Assembly: GCF_024346715.1 (NCBI RefSeq)
Contig: NZ_AP024853.1
Span: 186,001-250,000 of the forward strand
DNA from: Photobacterium swingsii
GTDB taxonomy: Bacteria; Pseudomonadota; Gammaproteobacteria; Enterobacterales; Vibrionaceae
Reading direction: 5' to 3'
DNA: 64,000 nucleotides
The notes beneath the pieces were generated by a model that worked only from the letters and a program-made list of their open reading frames with translations, ran no database searches and was not told the origin of the DNA. Shown here piece by piece: positions 16,390-24,644 of this stretch; positions within the stretch are counted from its first letter, which is position 1; each line of letters begins with the position of its first letter. The position numbers and the translations under genes were made by a program.

Positions 16390-18198
16390 ATGTCTGAGAA
16401 ATTTACTTTTATCACCCCTTTTTTTGAGTGGCATGGTATTGGCTATTTAGATGTCATACTCCAAGCAATGAATGATGCTTATCAAAAAAACAGCACTCTT
16501 CCTAAAAGCACAGAACGATTTGACTCGTATCAGATGCAGGAGAAATTTTCACAAAATGGTGAATTGGAGTGCCTTGAAAGAGGGGTGTATTTATTACCCC
16601 TCAATTATCAAGTGACTATAGGGCGCTCGTCTCGATGGAAAGAGTTTGTATCTCCAGAAAAACAACAAAACATTCAAGAAAGCATCCATAAGACTTCAAC
16701 AAATTATGATGAAACTAAAGAAGATTTAGCTAATCTGGTTTCGTACTTACAAAGTGCTGAAGATAAGAACTTTCCAGATTATCAATGGTTGAAGAAAAAT
16801 TGGCGCCATCAGCAGGATCTTTGGCACATTATTAATGAGTTCAGCATCGGAACTCAGGTTGCTTGGTATAAGGATAATTCCTCGATCTATAAAAAGTCAC
16901 CACAGATAGAGTTTGTTGAATTAGATATAGAGTATGCTCAGTTGCATGATGAATATAGAACTGCGAAAATTCTGAGATATTGGTTGGCAGAACAGAATTT
17001 AAATCAACATGCTTATGTAAACTTATGGGGAGCTATGACAAGTTTTCAGATTGCTTTTCATTATTTATCTTGGGCGTCACCTCGTTTTAAATCAGCACAT
17101 CTTGTAAAGTGTATTAATGAAAAAAAATCTAACCTTCAGGAAAGGCTAACACCGATAAGAATAGAAAAGGCGAATAAGGATTTATTAGTTCAATTGCGAG
17201 CTGATGATTTGGACCAATATGGTTTATCTGAACAACAAGAAAAGACATATCTCTGGCTAAATAAATATCGAGAACTTGGAGATAATTTTACAATTCTGTT
17301 GCTTGGAGCCAGAGGGGTAGGTAAAACAAAAGTTGTAACAGATGTTTATGCGAACCAAGGCAGAGATGTAATTAGTGTAAATTGTGCTCAGTTTCAGAGT
17401 AATCCAGAGCTGGCAAGAAGTGAGTTATTTGGTCATGTAAAGGGTGCATTTACAGGGGCGAATGAAAATAAAAGTGGTGCTTTTTCAGAAGCAAACAATA
17501 AAACGTTATTTTTAGATGAGATCCATCATCTAGATAAAGCAACTCAGTCACTGTTACTTACTGCACTACAAACAGACCATGAGGGGCACTTTTCTTTTGT
17601 TCCATTAGGTAGTAATAAGCATACAAAGGTTAAGTTTCAATTAATTACGGCTAGTAATCAAAAGATTGGACAATTAGCGGAATTGATATTACCAGATCTT
17701 CTTGACCGAATAAGTCAAAGGACTCTTGAATTTTCTCCACTGCAACCTGGAGAGGCAATCTGTGGTGAGTTCATCCATGTATGGGAAAAAATGGATTTTA
17801 AAGGGGCGCTGAATCCCGTTGAGCATGATAAAAAATTTCTTGATTGGTTAACAAATATAGATCGTGTATTTAGTGGTAATTATCGAGACTTACAGAAAAT
17901 AGCAATTTTGTGTGCTGATTATCAACGTTGCTCTGATCTTTTGCCAAAGAACATTTCATTAATCAGCTATGTTGAATCAACGTGGCGACAAATAACGGCT
18001 AGTAGACCGAAGGATGTCTCAATTGAAAACTTCTTAGATGAACATAATAAACTTTCATTGAAAGAGATAACTGATGAATTTAAAGCTAAAGTTGTACGTG
18101 CGGCGGAGCTGTATAATGGAGATATAAAAACAGCGGCAAAGATGCTTGGCATCACGCCTAAAAATCTGATCGAGATTAAAAAGAGAGTTAATAGTTGA
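16390..18198 (+). CDS. Sigma-54-dependent activator with an unusual N-terminal sensor (RtcR-like layout)
   Basis: A 602-residue bacterial enhancer-binding protein. The AAA+ domain (about 285-520) has Walker A GARGVGKT near 304, ELFGHVKGAFTGAN with the sigma-54-contacting GAFTGA near 351, Walker B LFLDEIHH near 375 and an arginine-finger region DRISQRT. A Fis-type helix-turn-helix ends the protein (DIKTAAKMLGITPKNLIEIKKR). The N-terminal 280 residues are not a recognised receiver, PAS or GAF domain. One segment (VNLWGAMTSFQIAFHYLSWA) weakly recalls the nucleotide-ligand CARF domain of RtcR; I treat that as a hypothesis. It diverges from the sigma-54 promoter at 16217 and probably activates that operon. 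Confidence 0.82.
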   Translation: MSEKFTFITPFFEWHGIGYLDVILQAMNDAYQKNSTLPKSTERFDSYQMQEKFSQNGELECLERGVYLLPLNYQVTIGRSSRWKEFVSPEKQQNIQESIHKTSTNYDETKEDLANLVSYLQSAEDKNFPDYQWLKKNWRHQQDLWHIINEFSIGTQVAWYKDNSSIYKKSPQIEFVELDIEYAQLHDEYRTAKILRYWLAEQNLNQHAYVNLWGAMTSFQIAFHYLSWASPRFKSAHLVKCINEKKSNLQERLTPIRIEKANKDLLVQLRADDLDQYGLSEQQEKTYLWLNKYRELGDNFTILLLGARGVGKTKVVTDVYANQGRDVISVNCAQFQSNPELARSELFGHVKGAFTGANENKSGAFSEANNKTLFLDEIHHLDKATQSLLLTALQTDHEGHFSFVPLGSNKHTKVKFQLITASNQKIGQLAELILPDLLDRISQRTLEFSPLQPGEAICGEFIHVWEKMDFKGALNPVEHDKKFLDWLTNIDRVFSGNYRDLQKIAILCADYQRCSDLLPKNISLISYVESTWRQITASRPKDVSIENFLDEHNKLSLKEITDEFKAKVVRAAELYNGDIKTAAKMLGITPKNLIEIKKRVNS

Positions 18199-18333
18199 TT
18201 TAAATATGGTCAAAATTTTTTGGTCACCATACTCTATTAGTTGTGATTTTAGCTGGTTTATCAAGTAGTGTATTCGAGAAATGTGCAATGAAACATTTCT
18301 GCCAAGATATTTTGGCTTGAAAATACCATTAAT

Positions 18334-18948
18334 TTATTCACTCACTTCCTGTGAGCTTTGAAATCGAATTTGGATTAAATTCAGCGCAAAGGGGCCGGGC
18401 TGCTTATCGGCGATGAGTAAGCCAACTTGCTTAATGTCTTGGGCTGTAAGTTCAGGGGCATTGCTGATAAGTCGCCCTCTAAATACCGCTTGAAACTTGT
18501 TGAGGTCAAAGACCTTCACCTGCTGTTGGTCTTTGTTAGTTGTAAACTCGTGTTTGTAAGTGATTCTATTACCGTTCTTCCATGTCGCGAGTCTTAGTTG
18601 ATAGCGACGGCCATCACCGATAAAACTCACTGCCACTTGATTAACCTCGAATGGTAGAGGGCCAATCGTTCGATTGATCGAACTAAAGCCTCCATTGTTG
18701 TCGAGTGATATCTCACCCCAAAAACGACTCGACTCACTATCAAAAGTGAGTTGCCCTTGTGAAATACCGCCCATCACATTGTCGTTGGTGGCTTTCCACT
18801 GCTGGTGTTCGTGAGGCTGTGTTAAGTCGATCATAATGGTTCCTGATGGAATAACTGTGTTGGATAAGGCGATGGAGGCAAAGAGCAAAATACTGAGCGC
18901 TGTTATTAATTTAACAGCAGCGGGGAAATGCGTGACCAAATGGCGCAT
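18334..18948 (-). CDS. CIA30-family protein with N-terminal signal/anchor
   Basis: A 204-residue protein. Residues 12-32 form a hydrophobic signal or anchor segment. The rest is a single beta-sandwich domain with the CIA30 hallmark WKATNDNVMGGISQG, then GGFSSINR and RYQLRLAT. The family is named after a complex I assembly factor, but bacterial members are mostly uncharacterised. It has no clear link to the purine genes and is transcribed away from ygfM. Confidence 0.7.
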   Translation of the reverse strand: MRHLVTHFPAAVKLITALSILLFASIALSNTVIPSGTIMIDLTQPHEHQQWKATNDNVMGGISQGQLTFDSESSRFWGEISLDNNGGFSSINRTIGPLPFEVNQVAVSFIGDGRRYQLRLATWKNGNRITYKHEFTTNKDQQQVKVFDLNKFQAVFRGRLISNAPELTAQDIKQVGLLIADKQPGPFALNLIQIRFQSSQEVSE

Positions 18949-19344
18949 GTTGATACCTGCTTATTTTTATTGCTGTGGGTAACTACGGATTGGCACCTCG
19001 CATGGATCACTGATACTTACCGCACTATCAACGCCATTCATATCATATTGATAGCCCCTGATATTATTTTGATATCACCATCCCCCTTAGTGATAACCGT
19101 TATTATTTAGGTGGTTAGGTCGAGAACATTTAACAAGTAAAAAGGAATATTTGTCCCGATGGTGATGCCAATTTGGGCTAAATTTCTGACTCCGCTCACG
19201 AATATTTTCCTTAAACAATCGGTTTTAGCAGCTTGGCGTGTTTGTTGCCTTTTTAGTTTTTAAGACATTAATAACGTTCCGTAGAGCCATTAGGTTGAAC
19301 GCATGGTGCAGGAATAACAACGATAATGCGAAAAGGCAATTAAT
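18949..19344 (+). promoter_or_regulatory. ygfM-xdhD control region with TATCA-N3-TGATA operators
   Basis: TATCA-TAT-TGATA at 19041-19053 is a perfect copy of the operator seen before ygfK. TATTA-TTT-TGATA at 19062-19074 is a one-mismatch copy. The shared 15-base element is at 19188-19202 and the sigma-54 promoter at 19233-19249. No gene is seen in this 396-bp stretch. Confidence 0.7.
19233..19249 (+). promoter_or_regulatory. Sigma-54 promoter of ygfM-xdhD
   Basis: TTGGCGTG-TTTG-TTGCC, with GG and GC exactly 10 bases apart, 96 bp before the ygfM ATG. Confidence 0.77.
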
Positions 19345-20139
19345 ATGATTGAACAATATCTAACGCCTGATACCCCTGCTCAGGCACTTGAATTCAAGCA
19401 GTTACATGGCAATGATGCCATTTGGTTTGGTGGGGGATCTAAAATCAATGCAGCACCTACCAAAACGGATAAGACGATAGCTATTTCTTTGGGAAAACTG
19501 AATTTATCCCAGATCGAGCAGCAAGGTGATAGCTTATATATAGGTGCGATGTGCCACATCCAGCAGTTAATTGACCATGAGCTTGTTCCTGTGGCCTTAA
19601 AGCAATCTGCTGCGTTTATCTATTCCCGTCATATCCGTAATCAGGCCACTTTGGGTGGTGAGATTGCCGCACGACAGCCAGAGGCATTGTTAATACCTAG
19701 CCTACTTGCGCTGAAAGCAAAATTGAAACTGGCCAATGGCCAGGAAGTGGATGTTGAAGATTACATCAATAATGATGAGCGAGCGCTTATCGCCACTGTC
19801 ATTATTCCAGATAGCAGCCTGACTTGTATTGGTTACAACATTACTCGCTCTGCGGCGGGGCTTGCGATTGTGACGGCTGCGGTATCGATTGATAAGCAAG
19901 GCAATAAAGTCATCGCGCTTGATGGTGTGTCGCCCTTGCATCAAGGTGCGGCCCGTCCAATTCGTCTTCGCGATGTCGAAACACAAGATTTAAAAGGGGA
20001 ACTGCTAGAGCAAGCCGTTGCCGATGCTATTTACCCAGAAGCCGATATTCGCGGCGGTGTGGAGTATAAGCGATATATCGCCGGTGTTGTGATCACGGAT
20101 TTGATGGCTGAATGTCAGTACATGGTAGAGGAGGCATAA
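19345..20139 (+). CDS. ygfM: YgfM, FAD-binding-subunit-like partner of XdhD
   Basis: A 264-residue protein matching E. coli YgfM over its length. It has the CoxM/XdhB FAD-subunit fold with WFGGGSKINAAPTKTDK in place of the usual GGTDL segment, then IRNQATLGGEIAARQPEAL and VEYKRYIAGVVI. It probably supplies the flavin domain for XdhD. ATG 19345 is preceded by a weak A/G-rich ribosome site. xdhD begins two bases after its stop, so the pair is translationally linked. Confidence 0.9.
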   Translation: MIEQYLTPDTPAQALEFKQLHGNDAIWFGGGSKINAAPTKTDKTIAISLGKLNLSQIEQQGDSLYIGAMCHIQQLIDHELVPVALKQSAAFIYSRHIRNQATLGGEIAARQPEALLIPSLLALKAKLKLANGQEVDVEDYINNDERALIATVIIPDSSLTCIGYNITRSAAGLAIVTAAVSIDKQGNKVIALDGVSPLHQGAARPIRLRDVETQDLKGELLEQAVADAIYPEADIRGGVEYKRYIAGVVITDLMAECQYMVEEA

Positions 20140-20141
20140 TC

Positions 20142-23012
20142 ATGACGATTCAATTTACCTTAAATGGCCGTCCTCAATCTTTGGAATGCCGTCTTGGCGA
20201 AAATGTACAGACATTGCTGCATTCTATGGGTTATCACTCGGTTCGTAATAGCGATGATGGTTGGGGTTATGCGGGATCGGATGTGATCCTGCTTAATGGC
20301 AAATTAATTAACGCCTCTTTACTGATTGCTGCCCAGCTTGAAGGTGCGGAAGTCAAAACAGCGGAAGCGCTTAGTGAATGGAATCAGTTAAGCCTAGTGC
20401 AGCGGACGATGATCGATGTGGGCGTGGTGCAATCGGGTTATAACGACCCTGCATTGGCGCTGATTTTGACCGATCTCCTAGAGCGTATTCCACAGCCAAC
20501 ACGCGATGAGATAGATGATGCGCTATCTGGCTTGTTTAGCCGTGATGCGGGTTATCAGCAGTTCTATGAAGTAGTTGAATTGGCCGTGAAGCGTCTTGAC
20601 GATCCTGCTTACACTCAACAGTTTGCGCCAGAGTTTCGTGATGACTTGGCGGTGGTTGGTAAGAACTGTCCGAAGATTGACTCAGCGAAGATGGTGCAGG
20701 CCAAACCTTGCTATGTTGAAGATCGGATCCCCGCTAACGCTTGCGTGATTAAGATGCTGAGAAGTCCGCACGCTCATGCTTGGATCAAGCATCTGGATGT
20801 GTCTAAAGCTGAAGCACTCGCAGGTGTGGTATCTGTGATAACGCACAAGAATTGCCCTGATATTCCTTATACACCGGGTGGTCAGAGTGCACCTGAACCA
20901 TCACCGCTTGATCGCCGTATGTTTGGTCAAAAGCTGCGCCATGCGGGTGACCGTGTGGCTGCTGTTGTCGCTGAATCGGTGGAAATTGCAGAGCAAGCAT
21001 TGACACTGATTGACGTCGAATACGATGTGCTTAAGCCTGTCATGAGTATTGATGAGGCGATGGCTGCCAATGCGCCGATCATTCATAACGAGCCAATCGA
21101 ATATGGCGTAGGTGCGCCTGATGATTTAGAAGAGCAGAACCGAAACGCCGATCCGCGTGAAGGTAAGTTAATCGTGAACTTCCCGATTGGTTGTTTCCCT
21201 CGCAAAAATATTGCCGCCAGTGTTCGCGGCCATATTGGTGATCTCGATAAAGGTTTTGCGGAAGCGGATAAGATCATCGAACGTACTTACGAATCGAAAC
21301 AGGTGCAACAACTGCCTGTTGAAACCCATATCTGCTATAGCTATATGGATGGTGATCGCATTGTGATGCACGATTCGACCCAGGTGCCTTGGCACGTGCG
21401 CCGTCAGGTAGCAAAAATTCTTAATGTGAAGCAAAACAAAGTACACATAGTTAAAGAGCGTGTCGGTGGTGGATACGGCTCTAAGCAAGATATTTTGTTG
21501 GAAGATGTGTGTGCATGGGCTACGTGGACGACAGGCCGTCCTGTGTATTTCCACCATACCCGTGAAGAAGAATTTATTTCTAACTCAACCCGCCATGTTG
21601 CCAAAGTGGTGGTGAAACTCGGTGCGAAGAAAGACGGCACACTAACAGCCATTGATATGGATTTCCGTGCCAATACCGGCCCTTACGGAAACCATGCGCT
21701 GACGGTGCCATCAAATGGTCCTGCTTTATCCTTACCTTTGTACCCATGTGACAATGTGGACTTCAGGGTCACCACGTATTACTCCAATATTTGTCCGACT
21801 GGGGCTTATCAGGGTTACGGTGCACCGAAAGGCAACTACGCATTGACGATGGCAATGGCCGAAATGGCAGATGAGCTTGGCATTGACCATCTTGATATGG
21901 TTGAGAAGAACCGCGTGGTTGAAGGCCAAGAGCTGAAAATTCTCGCGGCTATCGGTGAAGGTAAAATGCCTGCCAGTGCGCCTAAAGTTCACAGCTGTGC
22001 CCTTGGACCTATTTTGCGCGAAGGTCGCAAGTTGATTGAGTGGGACAGTCCGAAACAGGATGACGGTGAATGGAGAGTGGGCCGTGGTGTGGCGATTATC
22101 CAGCAAAAATCCGGTATTCCAGATATCGATCAAGCGAACTGCCAAATCAAAATGGCATCGGATGGTACCTTCATTGTTCACTCTGGTGCCGCAGATATCG
22201 GTACTGGCCTTGATACAGTGATTAGTAAACTGACCGCGGAAGTGCTTTGTTGCCCGATGGATGACATTACGATTCATTCTGGGGATACCGATCATGCGCC
22301 GTTTGATAAGGGGGCCTACGCTTCATCAGGCACTTGTTTCTCTGGTAATGCGGCTAAGCGAGCAGCAGAAGCGATGCGCGAGAAAATCCTTCAGTGTGGC
22401 GCTGAAATGCTGGGTGAGCCCGTTGAAGATGTCGCGATTGTGACGCCGGGCTTGGTGAAAGGTAAGCAAGGAGAAGTCAACTACTTCGATATTGCCCACA
22501 AAGCAGAAAGCGGAACAGGGTGGGGGCAATTATTGGCTTCAGGTTGTTTCACTACACCAGAATTTGCCTTCCCTTATGGCGCGAATTTCGCAGAAGTGGC
22601 GGTGAATACGCGTACGGGTGAAATCCGTCTTGATAAGTTCCATGCCTTGCTCGACTGCGGTACGCCAGTTAACCCAGATTTAGCGTTGGGACAGATTTAC
22701 GGTGCCAGTATGCGCGCCATTGGTCACAGCTTATATGAAGAGCTGATTTATGATGAGCATGGTGTCCCTGTGACCCGCGACTTGAAGAGCTATGGTGCGC
22801 CAATGATTGGTGATATCCCACGTGATTTCAAAGCGGTATTAGTACCAAGTGATGATCCGATTGGCCCTTATGGTGCGAAATCGATTTCTGAAATTGGTGT
22901 TAACGGCGCAGCGCCAGCGATTGCCAGTGCCATTCATGATGCATGTGGCGTTTGGATGCGAGATTGGCACTTTACACCAGAGAAGGTTTTACAAGGTCTG
23001 AATAAGCTGTAA
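20142..23012 (+). CDS. xdhD: XdhD, molybdenum hydroxylase large subunit with degenerate ferredoxin domain
   Basis: A 956-residue protein, the same length as E. coli XdhD. Residues 1-165 keep the shape of a 2Fe-2S domain but lack every cluster cysteine (NSDDGWGYAGSD and VQSGYNDPA where GC...C and QCGFCTPG are expected). Residues 175-956 are the Mo-cofactor region: VGGGYGSKQDILLEE, GAYQGYGAPKGNY, GAADIGTGLDTV and GAKSISEIGVNGAAPA with the catalytic Glu. The E. coli gene is needed for anaerobic urate or hypoxanthine conversion. Without its own clusters it should rely on partner redox proteins, perhaps YgfK. ATG 20142 has AGAGGAGG just upstream; a longer upstream frame overlaps ygfM and is not needed. 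Terminator at 23025-23062. Confidence 0.93.
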   Translation: MTIQFTLNGRPQSLECRLGENVQTLLHSMGYHSVRNSDDGWGYAGSDVILLNGKLINASLLIAAQLEGAEVKTAEALSEWNQLSLVQRTMIDVGVVQSGYNDPALALILTDLLERIPQPTRDEIDDALSGLFSRDAGYQQFYEVVELAVKRLDDPAYTQQFAPEFRDDLAVVGKNCPKIDSAKMVQAKPCYVEDRIPANACVIKMLRSPHAHAWIKHLDVSKAEALAGVVSVITHKNCPDIPYTPGGQSAPEPSPLDRRMFGQKLRHAGDRVAAVVAESVEIAEQALTLIDVEYDVLKPVMSIDEAMAANAPIIHNEPIEYGVGAPDDLEEQNRNADPREGKLIVNFPIGCFPRKNIAASVRGHIGDLDKGFAEADKIIERTYESKQVQQLPVETHICYSYMDGDRIVMHDSTQVPWHVRRQVAKILNVKQNKVHIVKERVGGGYGSKQDILLEDVCAWATWTTGRPVYFHHTREEEFISNSTRHVAKVVVKLGAKKDGTLTAIDMDFRANTGPYGNHALTVPSNGPALSLPLYPCDNVDFRVTTYYSNICPTGAYQGYGAPKGNYALTMAMAEMADELGIDHLDMVEKNRVVEGQELKILAAIGEGKMPASAPKVHSCALGPILREGRKLIEWDSPKQDDGEWRVGRGVAIIQQKSGIPDIDQANCQIKMASDGTFIVHSGAADIGTGLDTVISKLTAEVLCCPMDDITIHSGDTDHAPFDKGAYASSGTCFSGNAAKRAAEAMREKILQCGAEMLGEPVEDVAIVTPGLVKGKQGEVNYFDIAHKAESGTGWGQLLASGCFTTPEFAFPYGANFAEVAVNTRTGEIRLDKFHALLDCGTPVNPDLALGQIYGASMRAIGHSLYEELIYDEHGVPVTRDLKSYGAPMIGDIPRDFKAVLVPSDDPIGPYGAKSISEIGVNGAAPAIASAIHDACGVWMRDWHFTPEKVLQGLNKL

Positions 23013-23024
23013 TCAATGCGAAGG

Positions 23025-23062
23025 CGGTCATTTCCAGTGGATGGGAAATGGCCGTTTTTTTT
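23025..23062 (+). terminator. Rho-independent terminator after xdhD
   Basis: CGGTCATTTCC (23025-23035) pairs with GGAAATGGCCG (23044-23054, one G-U pair), followed by eight T. Confidence 0.9.
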
Positions 23063-23150
23063 GTTGGGTTATCGACGGGTAAGCAGGGATAGGCTCTGGT
23101 TGATCACGTTGTAAAGACCCTAGTGTTTCACAGGTACGGATGGAACTGAA

Positions 23151-24557
23151 ATGAAACTGCTTTATAACGTGGAAGATAAGCCTCCAATGGGGGCCGCAAT
23201 TCTCCTTGCCCTTCAGCATATGCTTGCTGCAATGGGGGCTATCATTGCTGTCCCTTTGGTAGTCGGTAGTGCGATTGGTTTGCCAACGGAACAAATGGTT
23301 ATTTTGGTCAATGCCGCTCTGATGGTATCGGGCGTAGTGACTATCATCCAATGCAAAGGGGTTGGTCCTGTTGGGATCCGGCTGCCTGTGGTGATGGGAA
23401 CCAGCTTCACCTTTGTGGCTATCTCGATTTCTATTGGGATGGACTCGGGTATCTCAGGGATATTTGGTGCATCACTGGTGGGTTCCTTGGTGATGATCAT
23501 TGGTAGTCGTTTCATGCCACAAATCAGGAAACTCTTTCCGCCTGTGGTGTCTGGTACCGTGGTGGTTTTGATTGGTCTAACAATCTTACCTGTCTCGGTC
23601 GATTGGTTGGCGGGTGGATTTGTTGGACAGGAACATTACGGTCAAATCAATAACTTGATGTTGGGTTTATTGGTGTTGGTTGTGGTGATTGTGTTATCGC
23701 AACTGGGTAAAGGACTGGTTTCGGCTGCTGCTATCGTGATTGGCATGATGGTTGGTTATATTGTCGCGATCTTTATGGGAGTGGTGGACTTTACACCGGT
23801 AAAAGAGGCTAAGTTCTTCTCCTTGCCTGGACTATTACCTTTCGGGTTAAGTTTTACGATCAGTGGCGTTATTGGGATGTCCATTGCTTATCTGGTTACC
23901 ATTATGGAATCGACCGGTGACTTCTTAGCCTTGAGCGATGCAACCCATACCAAGTTAACAGGGAAGAAACTATCGAAAGGGATCTTATGTGACGGTGTCG
24001 GCAGTGCCCTTGCGTCAGTATTTGGTGCAACGCCTTTTTCATCATTCAGTCAAAATGTCGGCATTGTGTCGATTACTGGTGTAGCGAGTCGCCATGTGGT
24101 TGCTGTTACCGGTGTGATCATGGTGATTGCAGGTATGTTCCCGAAACTAGGCGGTATTGTAGTCACCATTCCTTCTCCAGTGCTTGGTGGGGCAGGACTT
24201 GTGATGTTTGCCATGATCATCTCCGCAGGTATTGGCATCCTGTCACGAATTAACTTCACCAAACGCAATATGCTCATCATTGCTGTCGGGGTTGCCTCGG
24301 GCATGGCGGTAACGGTTCGCCCTGAAATCTTAACCTATATGCCAGATTCAATCCGCGTCATTCTTGGCTCGGGCATTACGACGGGCTCTTTAGTCGCGTT
24401 GGGGCTCAATATTGTTTTGGGTATTAACCGTGCCGATGAAGCTGAGAGTGCGAATGAAAAACGCGAAGCATTGAAAGACCAAATCAAAGAGTGTGAAGAA
24501 TGTGAAAAAGCATTGGCTGAGGAAGAAGCCATGCAGTCACGTGAACAACAAGTTTAA
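23151..24557 (+). CDS. NCS2-family urate/xanthine permease (UacT-like sequence in the xanQ position)
   Basis: A 468-residue inner-membrane protein with about 14 hydrophobic segments. Family marks are LQHMLAAMGAIIAVP in the first helix with its conserved His, GIRLPVVMGTSF, and the NCS2 signature SQNVGIVSITGVASRHV. By gene order it replaces E. coli xanQ, between xdhD and guaD. In sequence it is closer to the urate transporter UacT (CKGVGPVGIRLPVVM, FSQNVGIVS, GGAGLVMFAM). It is most likely a proton symporter for urate or xanthine. The C-terminal tail is charged and Glu-rich and probably cytoplasmic. No strong promoter is seen in the 88 bp after the xdhD terminator. Confidence 0.85.
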   Translation: MKLLYNVEDKPPMGAAILLALQHMLAAMGAIIAVPLVVGSAIGLPTEQMVILVNAALMVSGVVTIIQCKGVGPVGIRLPVVMGTSFTFVAISISIGMDSGISGIFGASLVGSLVMIIGSRFMPQIRKLFPPVVSGTVVVLIGLTILPVSVDWLAGGFVGQEHYGQINNLMLGLLVLVVVIVLSQLGKGLVSAAAIVIGMMVGYIVAIFMGVVDFTPVKEAKFFSLPGLLPFGLSFTISGVIGMSIAYLVTIMESTGDFLALSDATHTKLTGKKLSKGILCDGVGSALASVFGATPFSSFSQNVGIVSITGVASRHVVAVTGVIMVIAGMFPKLGGIVVTIPSPVLGGAGLVMFAMIISAGIGILSRINFTKRNMLIIAVGVASGMAVTVRPEILTYMPDSIRVILGSGITTGSLVALGLNIVLGINRADEAESANEKREALKDQIKECEECEKALAEEEAMQSREQQV

Positions 24558-24644
24558 GTTTTCCAAAGAACGAATTTAATAAAAATGAGAGCTGGAAAAA
24601 ACGGTGCCCTACCACTGGCCAGCACGGAAAGATAAGAGGTAATC

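Noticed and set aside
12128..18333. The AT-rich block as a mobile element or prophage remnant
   Set aside because: No integrase, transposase, tRNA or terminal repeats were seen; only composition and position suggest transfer.
21732..22295. 187-residue minus-strand frame inside xdhD, and 26292-26843 inside ghxQ
   Set aside because: Long antisense shadows of strongly conserved genes; composition mirrors the sense codons and there are no family features.
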